Shown piece after piece: positions 44,932 through 55,161 of a stretch of DNA of 64,000 bases. The DNA is from Desulfuromonas sp. KJ2020. GTDB lineage: Bacteria; Desulfobacterota; Desulfuromonadia; Desulfuromonadales; SZUA-540. The stretch covers positions 1,100,238 to 1,164,237 of the forward strand of contig NZ_JAKUKE010000001.1 in NCBI RefSeq assembly GCF_024197615.1. Direction: 5' to 3'. The number at the start of each line of letters is the position of its first letter. Position 1 is the stretch's first letter. Below the pieces are notes generated by a model. The model was not told the origin of the DNA. It ran no database searches and worked only from the letters and a program-made list of their open reading frames with translations. The position numbers and the translations under genes are program-made.

Positions 44932-45345
44932 CTAGCGGTCAAAAGCCTGCCCCTTTTTCATCAGAAAATAGCCGGAGGTCAGGGCCAGAATAATGGCGGC
45001 GATGCCCAGCATGACCCAGCTGTCTGCCTCTTGAAGGTCCAGAATGATGACTTTGCGGGCGATGGCGATGATGGCGACGGAGAGCACGACCTCATAATGG
45101 GGCTGCCCCTGGGTCTGGAAGGTTTTGATGATGGTTTCGAGCAGTTCGATGCCGATGAGGACCAGCAGAAAGAGACCGAATATTTCCAGGAGTTGTTCGA
45201 TGCTCAGCAGAAAGAGGGGAGGTTCAAGGATGTCCTTGATAATGAGCCAGCCCAGGTCAAGCGTGGCAAGACCCAGCACAATGGCCATCATGATCATGAG
45301 AGCCTTGATCATGAGCCGCTCGTATTGCTTCAGGATGGTAAACAT
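44932..45345 (-). CDS. PsiE-family membrane protein
   Basis: 137 residues with four hydrophobic helices. Family matches to phosphate-starvation-inducible PsiE are at LATLDLGWLIIKDI, LLEIFGLFLLVLIGIELLETIIKTF, and HYEVVLSVAIIAIARKVIILDL. PsiE function is not known. In E. coli it is induced by phosphate limitation under PhoB. No PhoB box was searched for here. It is 20 bases upstream of the lipocalin gene, with a GNAT gene upstream on the same strand. Confidence 0.85.
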   Translation of the reverse strand: MFTILKQYERLMIKALMIMMAIVLGLATLDLGWLIIKDILEPPLFLLSIEQLLEIFGLFLLVLIGIELLETIIKTFQTQGQPHYEVVLSVAIIAIARKVIILDLQEADSWVMLGIAAIILALTSGYFLMKKGQAFDR

Positions 45346-45363
45346 GGTGGCCTCTTAGCGACT

Positions 45364-46032
45364 CTATTGCAGGGACCGCTCCATATAGCGCGCTGTCGGG
45401 TCCGGGTTGAAGCAGTAAGGTTCAATATCCGCAAAACCGAGACTTTTGTAAAGACTTATCGCCGGGGTCATGCGGGCCAGGGTATCCAGCCGCATGTGCT
45501 GAAAGCCCAGGACTCTGGCCTCGTCGAGAAGTTTTTCGCACAGGCGTCGTCCTATGCCCAGGCCTTTGAAGCGCTCGTGGACAAAGAGCCGCTTCATCTC
45601 GCAGATTTCCGTCGACAGCCGCCGCAGCCCCACACCGCCGGCCAGTTCTCCAGCCTGCCAGGCCAGCAGGAAGACCCCGGCGGGCGGGCCGTACATGGCC
45701 GAAAAGCGCGACAGCTCGAGCTCTTCTTCGACGTTCTGAAAGGACAGATCCATATCCAACCACTGCAAATAGGCCCTGGTCAGTCCGATGGCGGCGCTGA
45801 AATCCTCCCCTGTCAGACACCGGGCGAGGCGTATCCCGTCGCCCTGAGGCCGGCATGTGTAGGTCTGCTTGTGGCCTTTTTCTTCATAGCCTGCGACCAC
45901 CCTTTGCGCCCCCTGGCGTGAAAGCCCCGCGGCCACGGTAAAGGTGTTGCCGTTGTCGTCCAGCCGGACAACGCACCAGTCGTCGTCCCTGGCAGCTTCC
46001 TGTTGTTTGCTCTGCCCTTTGTCCATTGCCAT
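45364..46032 (-). CDS. GNAT acetyltransferase with N-terminal extra domain
   Basis: 222 residues from the ATG at 46032 (AGG 9 bases before). Residues about 15-60 (WCVVRLDDNGNTFTVAAGLSRQGAQRVVAGYEEKGHKQTY) form a small domain of a type found alone in other proteobacteria. Then a GNAT fold: IGLTRAYLQWL, MKRLFVHERFKGLGIGRRLCEKLLDEA (acetyl-CoA loop GLGIGRR) and YKSLGFADIEPY. These enzymes transfer an acetyl group from acetyl-CoA to an amine; the substrate is not known. It lies 18 bases upstream of the PsiE-family gene and begins just past the rubrerythrin terminator, which rules out starts upstream of 46058. Confidence 0.85.
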   Translation of the reverse strand: MAMDKGQSKQQEAARDDDWCVVRLDDNGNTFTVAAGLSRQGAQRVVAGYEEKGHKQTYTCRPQGDGIRLARCLTGEDFSAAIGLTRAYLQWLDMDLSFQNVEEELELSRFSAMYGPPAGVFLLAWQAGELAGGVGLRRLSTEICEMKRLFVHERFKGLGIGRRLCEKLLDEARVLGFQHMRLDTLARMTPAISLYKSLGFADIEPYCFNPDPTARYMERSLQ

Positions 46033-46057
46033 TACCATTAACCTGACAGCTGTCATC

Positions 46058-46090
46058 AAAAAAACCGAGCCCTTCGGCTGAAGGGCTCGG
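46058..46090 (-). terminator. Terminator of the rubrerythrin gene
   Basis: An 11-bp perfect stem (46065-46075 with 46080-46090) with loop GGCT/AGCC, followed on the minus strand by seven T's (46064-46058). It begins 20 bases after the rubrerythrin stop. Confidence 0.9.
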
Positions 46091-46109
46091 GGCGTTGCGT
46101 CGGTTGTAA

Positions 46110-46610
46110 TCAGGATATCAGAGAAAAGCGCTCTTTGGGCACGTTGCAGACCTCGCAGCGGTCGGGCGCCTCGTCGTAGACCGTGTTGCCACAGATCTCA
46201 CAGACATAGACCGCCCGCTCGGGCAGGTCGCCGCCACCTTTCACGGCTGCCAGGGCTGCCGAGTACAGATCGTAATGCACCTCTTCCACGGCCAGGGCGT
46301 TGCGGAAGCTGACTTCGGCTGCCTTGTCCCCTGCGCGCTTGGCTTCTTCCAAGTAAGGAGGGTACATTTTCTGAAACTCGAAGCCTTCGCCGTCGATGGC
46401 TTCCTGCAGATTCTCAAGGGTCTTCTTGATGCCGCCCATGGCGCGCAGATGGGCATGGGCATGGATCGTCTCCGCGTGGGCCGCTGCCCGGAAGAGCTTG
46501 GCGACCTGGGGGTAGCCATCGGCCTCGGCCTGTTTGGCGAAGGCCAGATATTTGCGGTTGGCTTGACTTTCTCCGGCAAAAGCTTCAGCAAGATTCTCTT
46601 TGGTAGACAT
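46110..46610 (-). CDS. rbr: Rubrerythrin
   Basis: 166 residues. The ferritin-like di-iron domain has EAFAGESQANRKYLAF (E-x..), FRAAAHAETIHAHAH (ExxH) and FRNALAVEEVHYDLY (ExxH). The C-terminal rubredoxin domain has two CxxC-type pairs (VYVCEICGNTVYDEAPDRCEVCNVPKERF). It reduces hydrogen peroxide in anaerobes. It stands 58 bases downstream of a PerR-type regulator on the same strand, so perR-rbr is one unit, as is common in this order. It ends at a strong terminator. Confidence 0.95.
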   Translation of the reverse strand: MSTKENLAEAFAGESQANRKYLAFAKQAEADGYPQVAKLFRAAAHAETIHAHAHLRAMGGIKKTLENLQEAIDGEGFEFQKMYPPYLEEAKRAGDKAAEVSFRNALAVEEVHYDLYSAALAAVKGGGDLPERAVYVCEICGNTVYDEAPDRCEVCNVPKERFSLIS

Positions 46611-46668
46611 TCTGTTCTCTCTCCTTTTTGTGGTGATAGGGCGACCGCAAGGTCACCGTCGAAAATGA

Positions 46669-47097
46669 TCAGTTGTTGTGGCAATCGGGACAGAGCCCGA
46701 AAAAATCGAGCCGGAACCCGGCGATATGGAAGCCGGTGGCGCTGGCGGCTTCCTGTTGCAGGAAATCCAGCGGCGGTGCGTCAAAATCCATGACCTTCAG
46801 GCAGCGATTGCAGATGACATGAGGGTGTGGCGCCGGATTGCGGCCGTCATAACGCGTTGTTCCATCCTTCATGGGCAGTTCGGTCAGCTCTCCCATGTCC
46901 CGTAGCAGGGCCGCCGTTTTGTAGACCGTCGCCAGGCTGAGGGTCGGAAACTGTTGGCGCAGCTGTTCGTAGACCTCCCCTGGCCCTGGGTGCGCCTTGC
47001 TGGTGCAAAGAAGCTTCAGCACCGCATAACGTTGTGGCGTGACACGAAAATCCCGTTGACGCAAGGAATCGATGATGAGGTTAAGACGCGTGTCCAT
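46669..47097 (-). CDS. Fur/PerR-family regulator (rubrerythrin-linked)
   Basis: 142 residues: winged helix (VTPQRYAVLKLLCTSKAHPGPGEVYEQLRQQFPTLSLATVYKTAALL), then the metal-binding region with HPHVICNRC and the final CPDC pair (two CxxC sites for structural zinc). HPH.IC and Asp in FDAP are PerR-like. A likely box lies just upstream (47135-47151), so autoregulation is expected. It controls rubrerythrin by co-transcription. The metal (Fe or Mn) and ligand chemistry cannot be told from the sequence alone. Confidence 0.92.
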   Translation of the reverse strand: MDTRLNLIIDSLRQRDFRVTPQRYAVLKLLCTSKAHPGPGEVYEQLRQQFPTLSLATVYKTAALLRDMGELTELPMKDGTTRYDGRNPAPHPHVICNRCLKVMDFDAPPLDFLQQEAASATGFHIAGFRLDFFGLCPDCHNN

Positions 47098-47134
47098 ACA
47101 GGGGGTTGCCTTTGTTTGGGATAAGCTTTAGTTG

Positions 47135-47151
47135 TGGATAATAATTATCCA
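47135..47151 (-). promoter_or_regulatory. Fur/PerR-type operator upstream of perR-rbr
   Basis: TGGATAAT-A-ATTATCCA, a perfect 8-bp inverted repeat around one base, matching the 7-1-7 symmetry of Fur/PerR boxes. It is 38 bases before the ATG. Confidence 0.7.
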
Positions 47152-47246
47152 TAAAGGGGAAATTGTCAAGACTAAAAGAAGCTGGCGCTTTGGGGAGCGG
47201 TTAGAAGGTGGTAAACAAAGATGTCGTTCACGGGGGGCAGGGTGTT

Positions 47247-47570
47247 TTACTGGCCTGAAAAATACAGAACAGCCATGCCGAGGCCGGTGATGCCGATGGC
47301 CAAAACAATGGCCAGCACGAACTGTTTAAGGCGGCTTTCGTGCTGTTTCTTGGCATCAGCAACAAAAGGGTCGTTCAGGGTGAGGCAGCCGTCATAGGCG
47401 TTCCAGAAGCAGGTGAGGTTCTTGCCCATGCCGGTGATGTTCCGGTTGAAAAAATCCGGGTGATTCTTTTTGAGATAGAACCACAGCTGAAAATGGACCG
47501 TGATGAACCGGAAAAAACTGCCAAGCAGCAAAACGGCCACAATCCAGAAAATGGCGAAGACGCTAACCAA
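47247..47570 (-). CDS. Small membrane protein
   Basis: 107 residues. Helix 1 at residues 3-25 (SVFAIFWIVAVLLLGSFFRFI) and helix 2 near 84-104 (FVLAIVLAIGITGLGMAVLYF), with a hydrophilic centre (YDGCLTLNDPFVADAKKQHESR). The family is not recognised, and the C-terminal topology suggests both ends in the same compartment. It lies between the perR-rbr unit and katG, all on the same strand, with about 115 bases to katG and no terminator with a T run between, so it may be read through from katG. Confidence 0.6.
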   Translation of the reverse strand: MVSVFAIFWIVAVLLLGSFFRFITVHFQLWFYLKKNHPDFFNRNITGMGKNLTCFWNAYDGCLTLNDPFVADAKKQHESRLKQFVLAIVLAIGITGLGMAVLYFSGQ

Positions 47571-47619
47571 GGATCAATCCTTTCGACCGGGCTAAGGAAA
47601 TAACGGGTTGTGGATGGGT

Positions 47620-47653
47620 GGGGGCACAGAAGGGGGATACCTTCTGTGCCCCC
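47620..47653. repeat. Strong hairpin after katG
   Basis: A perfect 14-bp inverted repeat (47620-47633 with 47640-47653) and 6-base loop, GC-rich, without a T run. It lies 33 bases past the katG stop. It may slow or stabilise the transcript end. Confidence 0.7.
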
Positions 47654-47685
47654 GATAAGAACATGGGACTGACCTGACAATATCC

Positions 47686-49935
<2,250 letters not shown>

Positions 49936-49946
49936 TCATCAGACCC

Positions 49947-49969
49947 GTTAGAATCAATTTATTTCTAAC
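49947..49969 (-). promoter_or_regulatory. PerR-type operator of katG
   Basis: GTTAGAA at 49947-49953 and TTCTAAC at 49963-49969 are inverted repeats with a 9-base, AT-rich spacer. The site lies on the -10/+1 region of the katG promoter, as expected of a repressor site. Confidence 0.6.
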
Positions 49970-49989
49970 AGGCCTTATGGGTTTGTCAA
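49962..49989 (-). promoter_or_regulatory. katG promoter
   Basis: Minus strand TTGACA (49989-49984), 16-base spacer, TAGAAA (49967-49962). The -10 overlaps one arm of the PerR-type inverted repeat. Confidence 0.5.
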
Positions 49990-50031
49990 TATCTGTAGAG
50001 AATGATTTTCGATAAGAGGTGCTGCGGACGG

Positions 50032-50469
50032 CTACTTTTTCTGACAGGCGGGGCAGAGGCCGAAAAGTTCAACCTGATGGGAAGTGATCTGGTAGCCAGT
50101 GGCTTTGGCCACCTCGGACGTCAGCTGGTCCAGCAGGCTGATGTCGGGATCGATGATGCGGTGACAGCGGGTGCAGATCAGGTGCGGGTGGGGATAGGGT
50201 TTGTTGCCGTCGTAATGGCTGCGGCCGTCGGCAAAACCGATCTCAAGGATCTCGCCAATTTCTTTAAGCAGCGTGACGGTTTTGTAGACCGTAGCCAGGC
50301 TGGTGGTCGGAAATTGCGTTCTGACCTGATTGTAGACCTGCTCGACGCTCGGGTGCTGGTCGGTATGGAGAAAAACCTGCAAAATGGCGAGACGCTGCGG
50401 GGTAATCCGACAGTCCCGCTTCCGGAGTTTTTCGAGAATGTCGTCCAGTCGTTGTTGCGACTTATCCAC
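50032..50469 (-). CDS. Fur/PerR-family regulator (katG-linked)
   Basis: 145 residues. The HTH is CRITPQRLAILQVFLHTDQHPSVEQVYNQVRTQFPTTSLATVYKTVTLL; metal-binding HPHLICTRC and CPAC at the C-terminus are PerR-like. It resembles the other PerR-type protein at 46.7 kb closely enough to be a paralogue. A TTGACA-N17-GATGAT promoter may lie upstream. The most likely target is katG, 135 bases downstream on the same strand. Two PerR-like proteins within 4 kb probably divide the peroxide regulon between rbr and katG. Confidence 0.92.
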   Translation of the reverse strand: MDKSQQRLDDILEKLRKRDCRITPQRLAILQVFLHTDQHPSVEQVYNQVRTQFPTTSLATVYKTVTLLKEIGEILEIGFADGRSHYDGNKPYPHPHLICTRCHRIIDPDISLLDQLTSEVAKATGYQITSHQVELFGLCPACQKK

Positions 50470-50605
50470 GGAGGCACCAGGGGGACAGGGGAAAAAGAAG
50501 ATCAGCTAAAGACTGATACTGAATCATCGCGAATGTGTCGGGATTTGTCAATCGGGGGATGGTTCCGGTCGGCCGCCCCAGGATTAAGCCTCAGAAGAAA
50601 ACAGA

Positions 50606-50641
50606 TAAAAAGGGGGAGGAGGGACCTAGGCCTCTCCTCCC
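50606..50641 (-). terminator. Terminator after the helical repeat protein
   Basis: 8-bp stem GGGAGGAG/CTCCTCCC (50641-50634 with 50621-50614) around a 12-base loop, followed on the minus strand by CCTTTTT. It ends the transcript of the 50.65-51.29 kb gene. Confidence 0.75.
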
Positions 50642-50648
50642 GTTCTCA

Positions 50649-51287
50649 TCAGCACTTCAGATAAAGGCAGAACAGGGTGAGAATATTTGTCTGGGTAGTA
50701 AGACTGGCATCCACGATCATCTGCAGATTGTCGCTCTGAATAATCTGCGTCGCCAGAATGCGGTCGGCCATGGTGCCGATGTTGTCCGCCATCAGCAGAA
50801 TCTTGTCCGCCATTTCAAGAATACGGTTCGCCATGGTGCCAATATCATCGGAAAGGCGCAGCATGGTCATCAACGACGATTCCAATACCGACAGCGAGGT
50901 GACAGGCGCCACCAGGGCGATCGCCTCCGAAAGGGCGAGCAGCTGTGTCGTCAGCGAGGCGCTGAGGGTGGCCAAATTCTGCAGGGCTATCAGCGATTCG
51001 CTGGCCAGGGTTATGGTGGTCGTGTTGTTGGCCATGGTGTCATACAGAGTCATGACACTGTCCTGATAGCTGTTGACCGAGGTCTCCAGGGCGGTGAGCT
51101 GGCTGAGCATGGTAAAAGGAGTCAGGGTGATCTGCGACATGCTGGTCAGCAGGGTATTGCCGGACAAAACTAGATTGTTAAGGGACGAGGTGTAGAGGTC
51201 AGACGCCTGCACCTGGGCGGGCTGGACCGCCGCAATGCTGAGAAAAAAAAGGGCGGATAAAGCGACTCGAAAAAAAACTTTGCACAT
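50649..51287 (-). CDS. Exported protein with internal helical repeats
   Basis: 212 residues from the ATG at 51287 (GGAGG 6-10 bases before). A signal peptide (MCKVFFRVALSALFFLSIAAVQPAQVQA) is followed by a protein made of leucine/alanine/threonine-rich amphipathic helices. The part near residues 145-180 has four near-repeats of about 7-14 residues: DDIGTMANRIL, EMADKILLMAD, NIGTMADRIL, with pattern D-x-x-x-MA-D/N-x-I-L. Such periodic sequences form a long helical rod. The family is unknown. Monocistronic with its own terminator. Confidence 0.65.
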   Translation of the reverse strand: MCKVFFRVALSALFFLSIAAVQPAQVQASDLYTSSLNNLVLSGNTLLTSMSQITLTPFTMLSQLTALETSVNSYQDSVMTLYDTMANNTTTITLASESLIALQNLATLSASLTTQLLALSEAIALVAPVTSLSVLESSLMTMLRLSDDIGTMANRILEMADKILLMADNIGTMADRILATQIIQSDNLQMIVDASLTTQTNILTLFCLYLKC

Positions 51288-51465
51288 GGGAGGCCTCCTG
51301 CCGGAAAAAGAGATTGAAAGATGCAACCTTGGTAAATCTTAATGCCCCAAGGGAACCTGTCAATGCCATTGCCGGGGAAGCTTGCGTGAAGAGTGTCTTG
51401 CCGCTGCTTAATCAGGGCGCACCTTACAGATGCCCCTGATTAAGCGACGACAAGCAGCGATGATT
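51288..51465. other. Spacer with a long hairpin
   Basis: A 12-bp perfect stem GCTTAATCAGGG/CCCTGATTAAGC (51406-51417 with 51434-51445). An outer arm GCTGCTT...AAGCAGC can also pair, extending the structure from about 51403 to 51458. No T run follows on either strand, so it is not a standard terminator. Confidence 0.5.
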
Positions 51466-51753
51466 TTATTTGAATCGCGAAGAAGCTGATTTCAGTGCTT
51501 CACCAAGGGAGTCCCAGGCACTTTCAATGCCCGTCTTGAGATCTTCCCAAGCATCGTCCCCAGCATTCTTGAGTTCGGTAAGCTTGGCATTAGCCGATTT
51601 CCGCATAGACTCTAGTTTCTCGATTTGTTGGTGATATTCGATTTGGGCATCCGCTCCCGCCTTGTCAGCCTTGGCCTTGAGCTTTTTGATTTCAGCATCC
51701 CACTCGTCCAGTTGGGCCTGGAGTTTTTTTTCATAGGCTTCTTTTTTGCTCAT
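51466..51753 (-). CDS. Small coiled-coil stress-type protein
   Basis: 95 residues from the ATG at 51753, which follows ACAGGAGAAAGC. The sequence is almost all charged helix with heptads (KKEAYEKKLQAQLDEWDAEIKKLKAKADKAGADAQIEYHQQIEKLESMRKSANAKLTELKNAGDDAWEDLK), the pattern of small Sll1863-like coiled-coil stress proteins. These lie beside ferritin-like and DUF1622 genes here. No enzymatic role. Its neighbour on the same strand upstream is the ferritin-like gene, 94 bases away. Confidence 0.7.
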   Translation of the reverse strand: MSKKEAYEKKLQAQLDEWDAEIKKLKAKADKAGADAQIEYHQQIEKLESMRKSANAKLTELKNAGDDAWEDLKTGIESAWDSLGEALKSASSRFK

Positions 51754-51847
51754 AGCTTTCTCCTGTAAACATAGAAGGCTAAAAGATGTTTTGCTTGGCG
51801 AAAGTGGCAATTTTTCAGGGTAAAGCAATTCGTTAGGAGTTCTGGTT

Positions 51848-52162
51848 TTAATTCTTTTTTAGTCTTTCTATTTCTTCTTCAACTTCTTCTGCACCCTCTG
51901 CATAGAATGTTTCTTCATCGGGGGCTAATTCTTTCAATAAGCGTAAGAACTCTCCCGCATGAACCCTTTCTTCATCGGCAATGTCCTTTAACACTTCAAT
52001 TGCCAATTTATGATCGATCGATTCCGCCAACTGCATATACAATTGAACAGCCTCATATTCAGCGGCGATCATAAACCGAATTGCGCGGATTAATTCTTCT
52101 TGAGTAAGTTTTTGCCCTTTGGCAAGTCCCGAAAAGGGGGTTCCAAACTCCGGCATACTCAA
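51848..52162 (-). CDS. Ferritin-like di-iron protein (encapsulated-ferritin type)
   Basis: 104 residues forming a half-ferritin helical pair: FMIAAEYEAVQLYMQLAES (ExxxE/ExxH-type ligand site) and LKDIADEERVHAGEFLRLL (EExxH). The C-terminus is acidic (GAEEVEEEIERLKKN). The sequence type is close to the ferritin-like domain of some archaeal encapsulins and to stand-alone encapsulated ferritins. No encapsulin shell gene is present in the window. It probably stores or handles iron and protects from peroxide. An AAGGAGG site stands before the ATG. Confidence 0.8.
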   Translation of the reverse strand: MSMPEFGTPFSGLAKGQKLTQEELIRAIRFMIAAEYEAVQLYMQLAESIDHKLAIEVLKDIADEERVHAGEFLRLLKELAPDEETFYAEGAEEVEEEIERLKKN

Positions 52163-52373
52163 TACCTCCTTTTTTGACGATATTTCGTTACTCCTAACGA
52201 AAAAGACCAGCAGTGAACCCTAGGGAAGTCGCTGTACACATCTAATTATACCAGACTGGGCAACGATGAGCGGATTGCCCGCTCAGCTGTTTTAAATGGC
52301 GAAACAGCAACCGCCGCCTAAACAAGGCAATGTGCAGTAAGGGCTCGTGGATGTCTAAACGAACATTTGTATA
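52163..52373. other. Gene-free spacer
   Basis: About 210 bases with no open frame supported by a ribosome site. The promoter of the ferritin-like gene is expected here, but no consensus pair stands out. Confidence 0.45.
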
Positions 52374-52724
52374 CTAACGCCTTTCCTGCCAGGGCCATTT
52401 ACCAGACATCTCGACTTCCAGGGTTAAACTCAGGAACGTGCGTATGAGTACAACTATGGCGAGAACGCCTATGGTCTGAAAGGTCAACTCGACTGCGACT
52501 GTATAAATGATGTCCGAAGCGATGAGAAACTCAAGACCAAGCAAAATACCACGGCCTAGTAATTGACGGAGCTCATGGAAAATAGAATCACCATCTGCCT
52601 TTTTGAGTAGCTTGGTTGCGGCATTGAGAAGAGAATATAGTGCAAACAGCGTAATAGTGCCGATGCCGATCGCTTCAATAATGGCGGCGCACCAAGCTGC
52701 TACTGGTGCAATGAAATTACTCAT
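52374..52724 (-). CDS. DUF1622 membrane protein
   Basis: 116 residues with three hydrophobic helices. The DUF1622 pattern is ELRQLLGRGILLGLEFLIASDIIYTVAVELTFQTIGVLAIVVLIRTFLSLTLEVEMSGKWPW; the GLEFLIASDII piece and the final EVEM-x-GKWPW are typical. Function unknown. It lies upstream of the stress-type genes on the same strand at some distance and is probably a separate transcript. An AGGGGAGTAAT-type ribosome site precedes the ATG. Confidence 0.85.
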   Translation of the reverse strand: MSNFIAPVAAWCAAIIEAIGIGTITLFALYSLLNAATKLLKKADGDSIFHELRQLLGRGILLGLEFLIASDIIYTVAVELTFQTIGVLAIVVLIRTFLSLTLEVEMSGKWPWQERR

Positions 52725-52918
52725 ATTACTCCCCTATGTGCCGGCAAATGGGGTTTCCTTAACGGTTTTTCCCCTCAAATGCCCTGGGCCTAGGCTCAAT
52801 CCCGATTCTTTTCTTCTTACCTGAACCATAACAATCCTACTGCAAATAATATTAAAGAAAAGCCAGGAACTTTTTGAGGGCCACCTTCATTTTCTCTTTT
52901 CTGCAGATCCAGGGGAAC

Positions 52919-52947
52919 AAAAAGGCCGGAGCGAAAACGCTCCGGCC
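52919..52947 (-). terminator. Terminator of the TonB-dependent receptor operon
   Basis: 10-bp perfect stem (GGCCGGAGCG at 52924-52933 with CGCTCCGGCC at 52938-52947), tetraloop AAAA/TTTT, then five T's on the minus strand (52923-52919). It lies 31 bases past the receptor stop. Confidence 0.9.
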
Positions 52948-52978
52948 TCCTTATATTCAGGACACCCTCTGTGGGGAA

Positions 52979-55057
52979 TTAATAGCGGTATCCCAGATTG
53001 AGATAGGCGAAAAGCCCTGTTTCCGGCACCTTGACGCCACTGCCGAAAGGGTCCCGCTGATAGGAGAGGTGGCTGTAATAATAGCGGTCAAAGATGTTGT
53101 TCACACCGCCGAACACCGACCAGCGATCCCAGGTGACCCCAGCCTTGATGTCGGTCACGGCCCAGCCGGCAGTCTCCTCCTCGCTGAGTGACGGATCGGT
53201 GCGGTGTTGTCGGTCGGCGAAGCGCTCGGTGATCTCGGCAAACCACTCCCCGTTGTCATAGCGTATGGACGCATTGCCGGTCAGGGGGGGGATCTCGCTG
53301 AGAGGCTGGTTGGTGTCGTCATTCTCCCCACGCACGTAGGAGAGGGTTCCTTTGAGGAAAAGGTCGGCGGGAAGAGAGACCTGGCTGCCGAACTCGGCTC
53401 CGACCATGGTGGCATCGACGTTGGTGTAGGTTCGCGCCTGAATCAACGGGCCGGCGCCATCCGGGTCGACGGCGTCAGCGACATGGATGAAGTCACTGAG
53501 ATCGCTGTAAAAAACAGAAGCGCTGAGGAAGACCCGCTCGTTCGTCCATTTGGCGCCGAGGTCCAACTGGTTGTTGCGGGTCGCGTCGAGCGCGGGATTC
53601 CCCAGCCAGTTCTTGCCGGCCATGCGCTGCAGGCCGATGTAGAGTTCCTGCTGGTCGGGGGGGCGGCTGGCCGAAGCGGCGCCGGCGAAAATCTCCAGCT
53701 GGTCGGTGGCGTTCCAGGTGAGCTGAATGTTGGCGCTCGGTTCGGTGAAGTCGGTGGTGGTGTCGAGCGTTTCCATGAAATAGGGCTGATAGAGACTGGC
53801 CAGCCGCGCATCGTTAAGCGAGTTGGCGGTGACTTCGGTGTAGTCGAGGCGAGCGCCTCCCTTAAGAGTCCATTTCTCGGCCAAGGGCCAGGTGTACTCG
53901 GCAAAGGCGCCGAAATTGTCCATATCCACATCAGGGATCATCGGCTGAGGCGTGTAGCTCGCCCACATGGCGGAGACGTTCTCGGCATCCCAATTGCGGC
54001 GGTAGAAATCGGTACCCAGGGCGAGGGTGCCAGGTCCGGCCGGCAGGTCGGCATTGAGTTTGGCTCCGTAGGTCGTGGTCTCGGCATCGGTTTTCATCAT
54101 GTACGGACGAGTGACCATCATGCTGGGCAGGGAGCTGGCCCTCAGCGTATCGTCCATCACATGATCGACCCGGTTGACCCAGAGCTGCACCAGCACCTTG
54201 GAAACCGCCGGCGTAAGGTCCTCCAGGGTCGTGGTCCAGTCAAGGCGGTTGGTGCGATCGTAATCGGCGTCCATCAGCAGGTAGGGATAGAGCACGTGGT
54301 CGGCGTCCTGGTAGGTGTAAGCGAGTTCGCTGCGTCCCTTGGCGAGCTTATATCCGCCCTTGAGCCACAGGGTATTGGTCTCGTAGGCCTTGGAATCGAT
54401 GGCTTCGGGGCGATAGCGGTTGGGGCTGGTAATCGGATAGATTTCCGTCAGGCGCTTGCCGTCGCCGGATTCGGGGACGTCGGAACTCTTGTAGGCATAT
54501 CCCAGCAGCCCGTCAAAGTGTTTGCCGCCGTAAGAGCCGGTGATGGAGGCATCGAGGTAGTCGTAGCTGCCGTAGCTGATATTGGCGGTGGCGCCCGGCC
54601 CCTTTTTAGGAGCTTTTGAGATGGCATTGATCATTCCGGCCAGGCTCCCGGGATTGCGCAGGTCGTAGGGGCCCTTGATGATCTCGATGGATTCCACCTC
54701 GGCGAAATCGAAATGGAAGGAAGGAGGGTCCATGCGGGACGGGCAGCCTCCGTGCAGGCGAACGCCGTCGAGAAACATGTTGATATCGTCGCCCTGAAAG
54801 CCGCGAAGCACGATGTCGTTGGCGATGGCGCCCTTACGCACGATGTTCAGTCCCGGTACGCTCTGAAGAGCTTCACCGATGTCGCGTGCAGGGCTTTCCC
54901 GGACCTCGCGAATGCTGAGGGTCTCTTCGTTGGGTTGCTGCTGCTCGCCGCGCACGGTGATCTCGTCAAGCATCAGAGATTCAGCGACTGCCCCGGGGAT
55001 AGGACAAGACAGGGCGATGCCGGCAAGGACGAGGACATACAGGATACGTCTGAACAT
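52979..55057 (-). CDS. TonB-dependent receptor, OprC/NosA-like (copper type)
   Basis: 692 residues with its own start: the ATG at 55057 follows TCAAGGAGGTACC. Signal peptide (MFRRILYVLVLAGIALSCPIPGAVA), a plug domain (EITVRGEQQQPNEETLSIREV as TonB box region; ALQSVPGLNIVRKGAIANDIVLRGFQGDDINMFLDGVRL), then a 22-strand barrel ending LNLGYRY. The plug carries C105-P-S-R-M109 in HGGCPSRMDPP, and the barrel carries H299-V-M301 in NRVDHVMDD. OprC, the Pseudomonas copper receptor, binds copper with exactly a CxxxM plus HxM pair about 180 residues apart; here they are 194 apart. So copper uptake is likely, by inference. Downstream of tonB with a 104-base gap. Confidence 0.9.
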   Translation of the reverse strand: MFRRILYVLVLAGIALSCPIPGAVAESLMLDEITVRGEQQQPNEETLSIREVRESPARDIGEALQSVPGLNIVRKGAIANDIVLRGFQGDDINMFLDGVRLHGGCPSRMDPPSFHFDFAEVESIEIIKGPYDLRNPGSLAGMINAISKAPKKGPGATANISYGSYDYLDASITGSYGGKHFDGLLGYAYKSSDVPESGDGKRLTEIYPITSPNRYRPEAIDSKAYETNTLWLKGGYKLAKGRSELAYTYQDADHVLYPYLLMDADYDRTNRLDWTTTLEDLTPAVSKVLVQLWVNRVDHVMDDTLRASSLPSMMVTRPYMMKTDAETTTYGAKLNADLPAGPGTLALGTDFYRRNWDAENVSAMWASYTPQPMIPDVDMDNFGAFAEYTWPLAEKWTLKGGARLDYTEVTANSLNDARLASLYQPYFMETLDTTTDFTEPSANIQLTWNATDQLEIFAGAASASRPPDQQELYIGLQRMAGKNWLGNPALDATRNNQLDLGAKWTNERVFLSASVFYSDLSDFIHVADAVDPDGAGPLIQARTYTNVDATMVGAEFGSQVSLPADLFLKGTLSYVRGENDDTNQPLSEIPPLTGNASIRYDNGEWFAEITERFADRQHRTDPSLSEEETAGWAVTDIKAGVTWDRWSVFGGVNNIFDRYYYSHLSYQRDPFGSGVKVPETGLFAYLNLGYRY

Positions 55058-55161
55058 GGTACCTCCTTGAAGGGTGATCCGAGTCACCTGCTCGCGGCGT
55101 GCAACCGCCGAAAGAAAAAGTAAAAATAGGTGCAGAGTGCGGTTTGCCAAGACCTCCCGAT

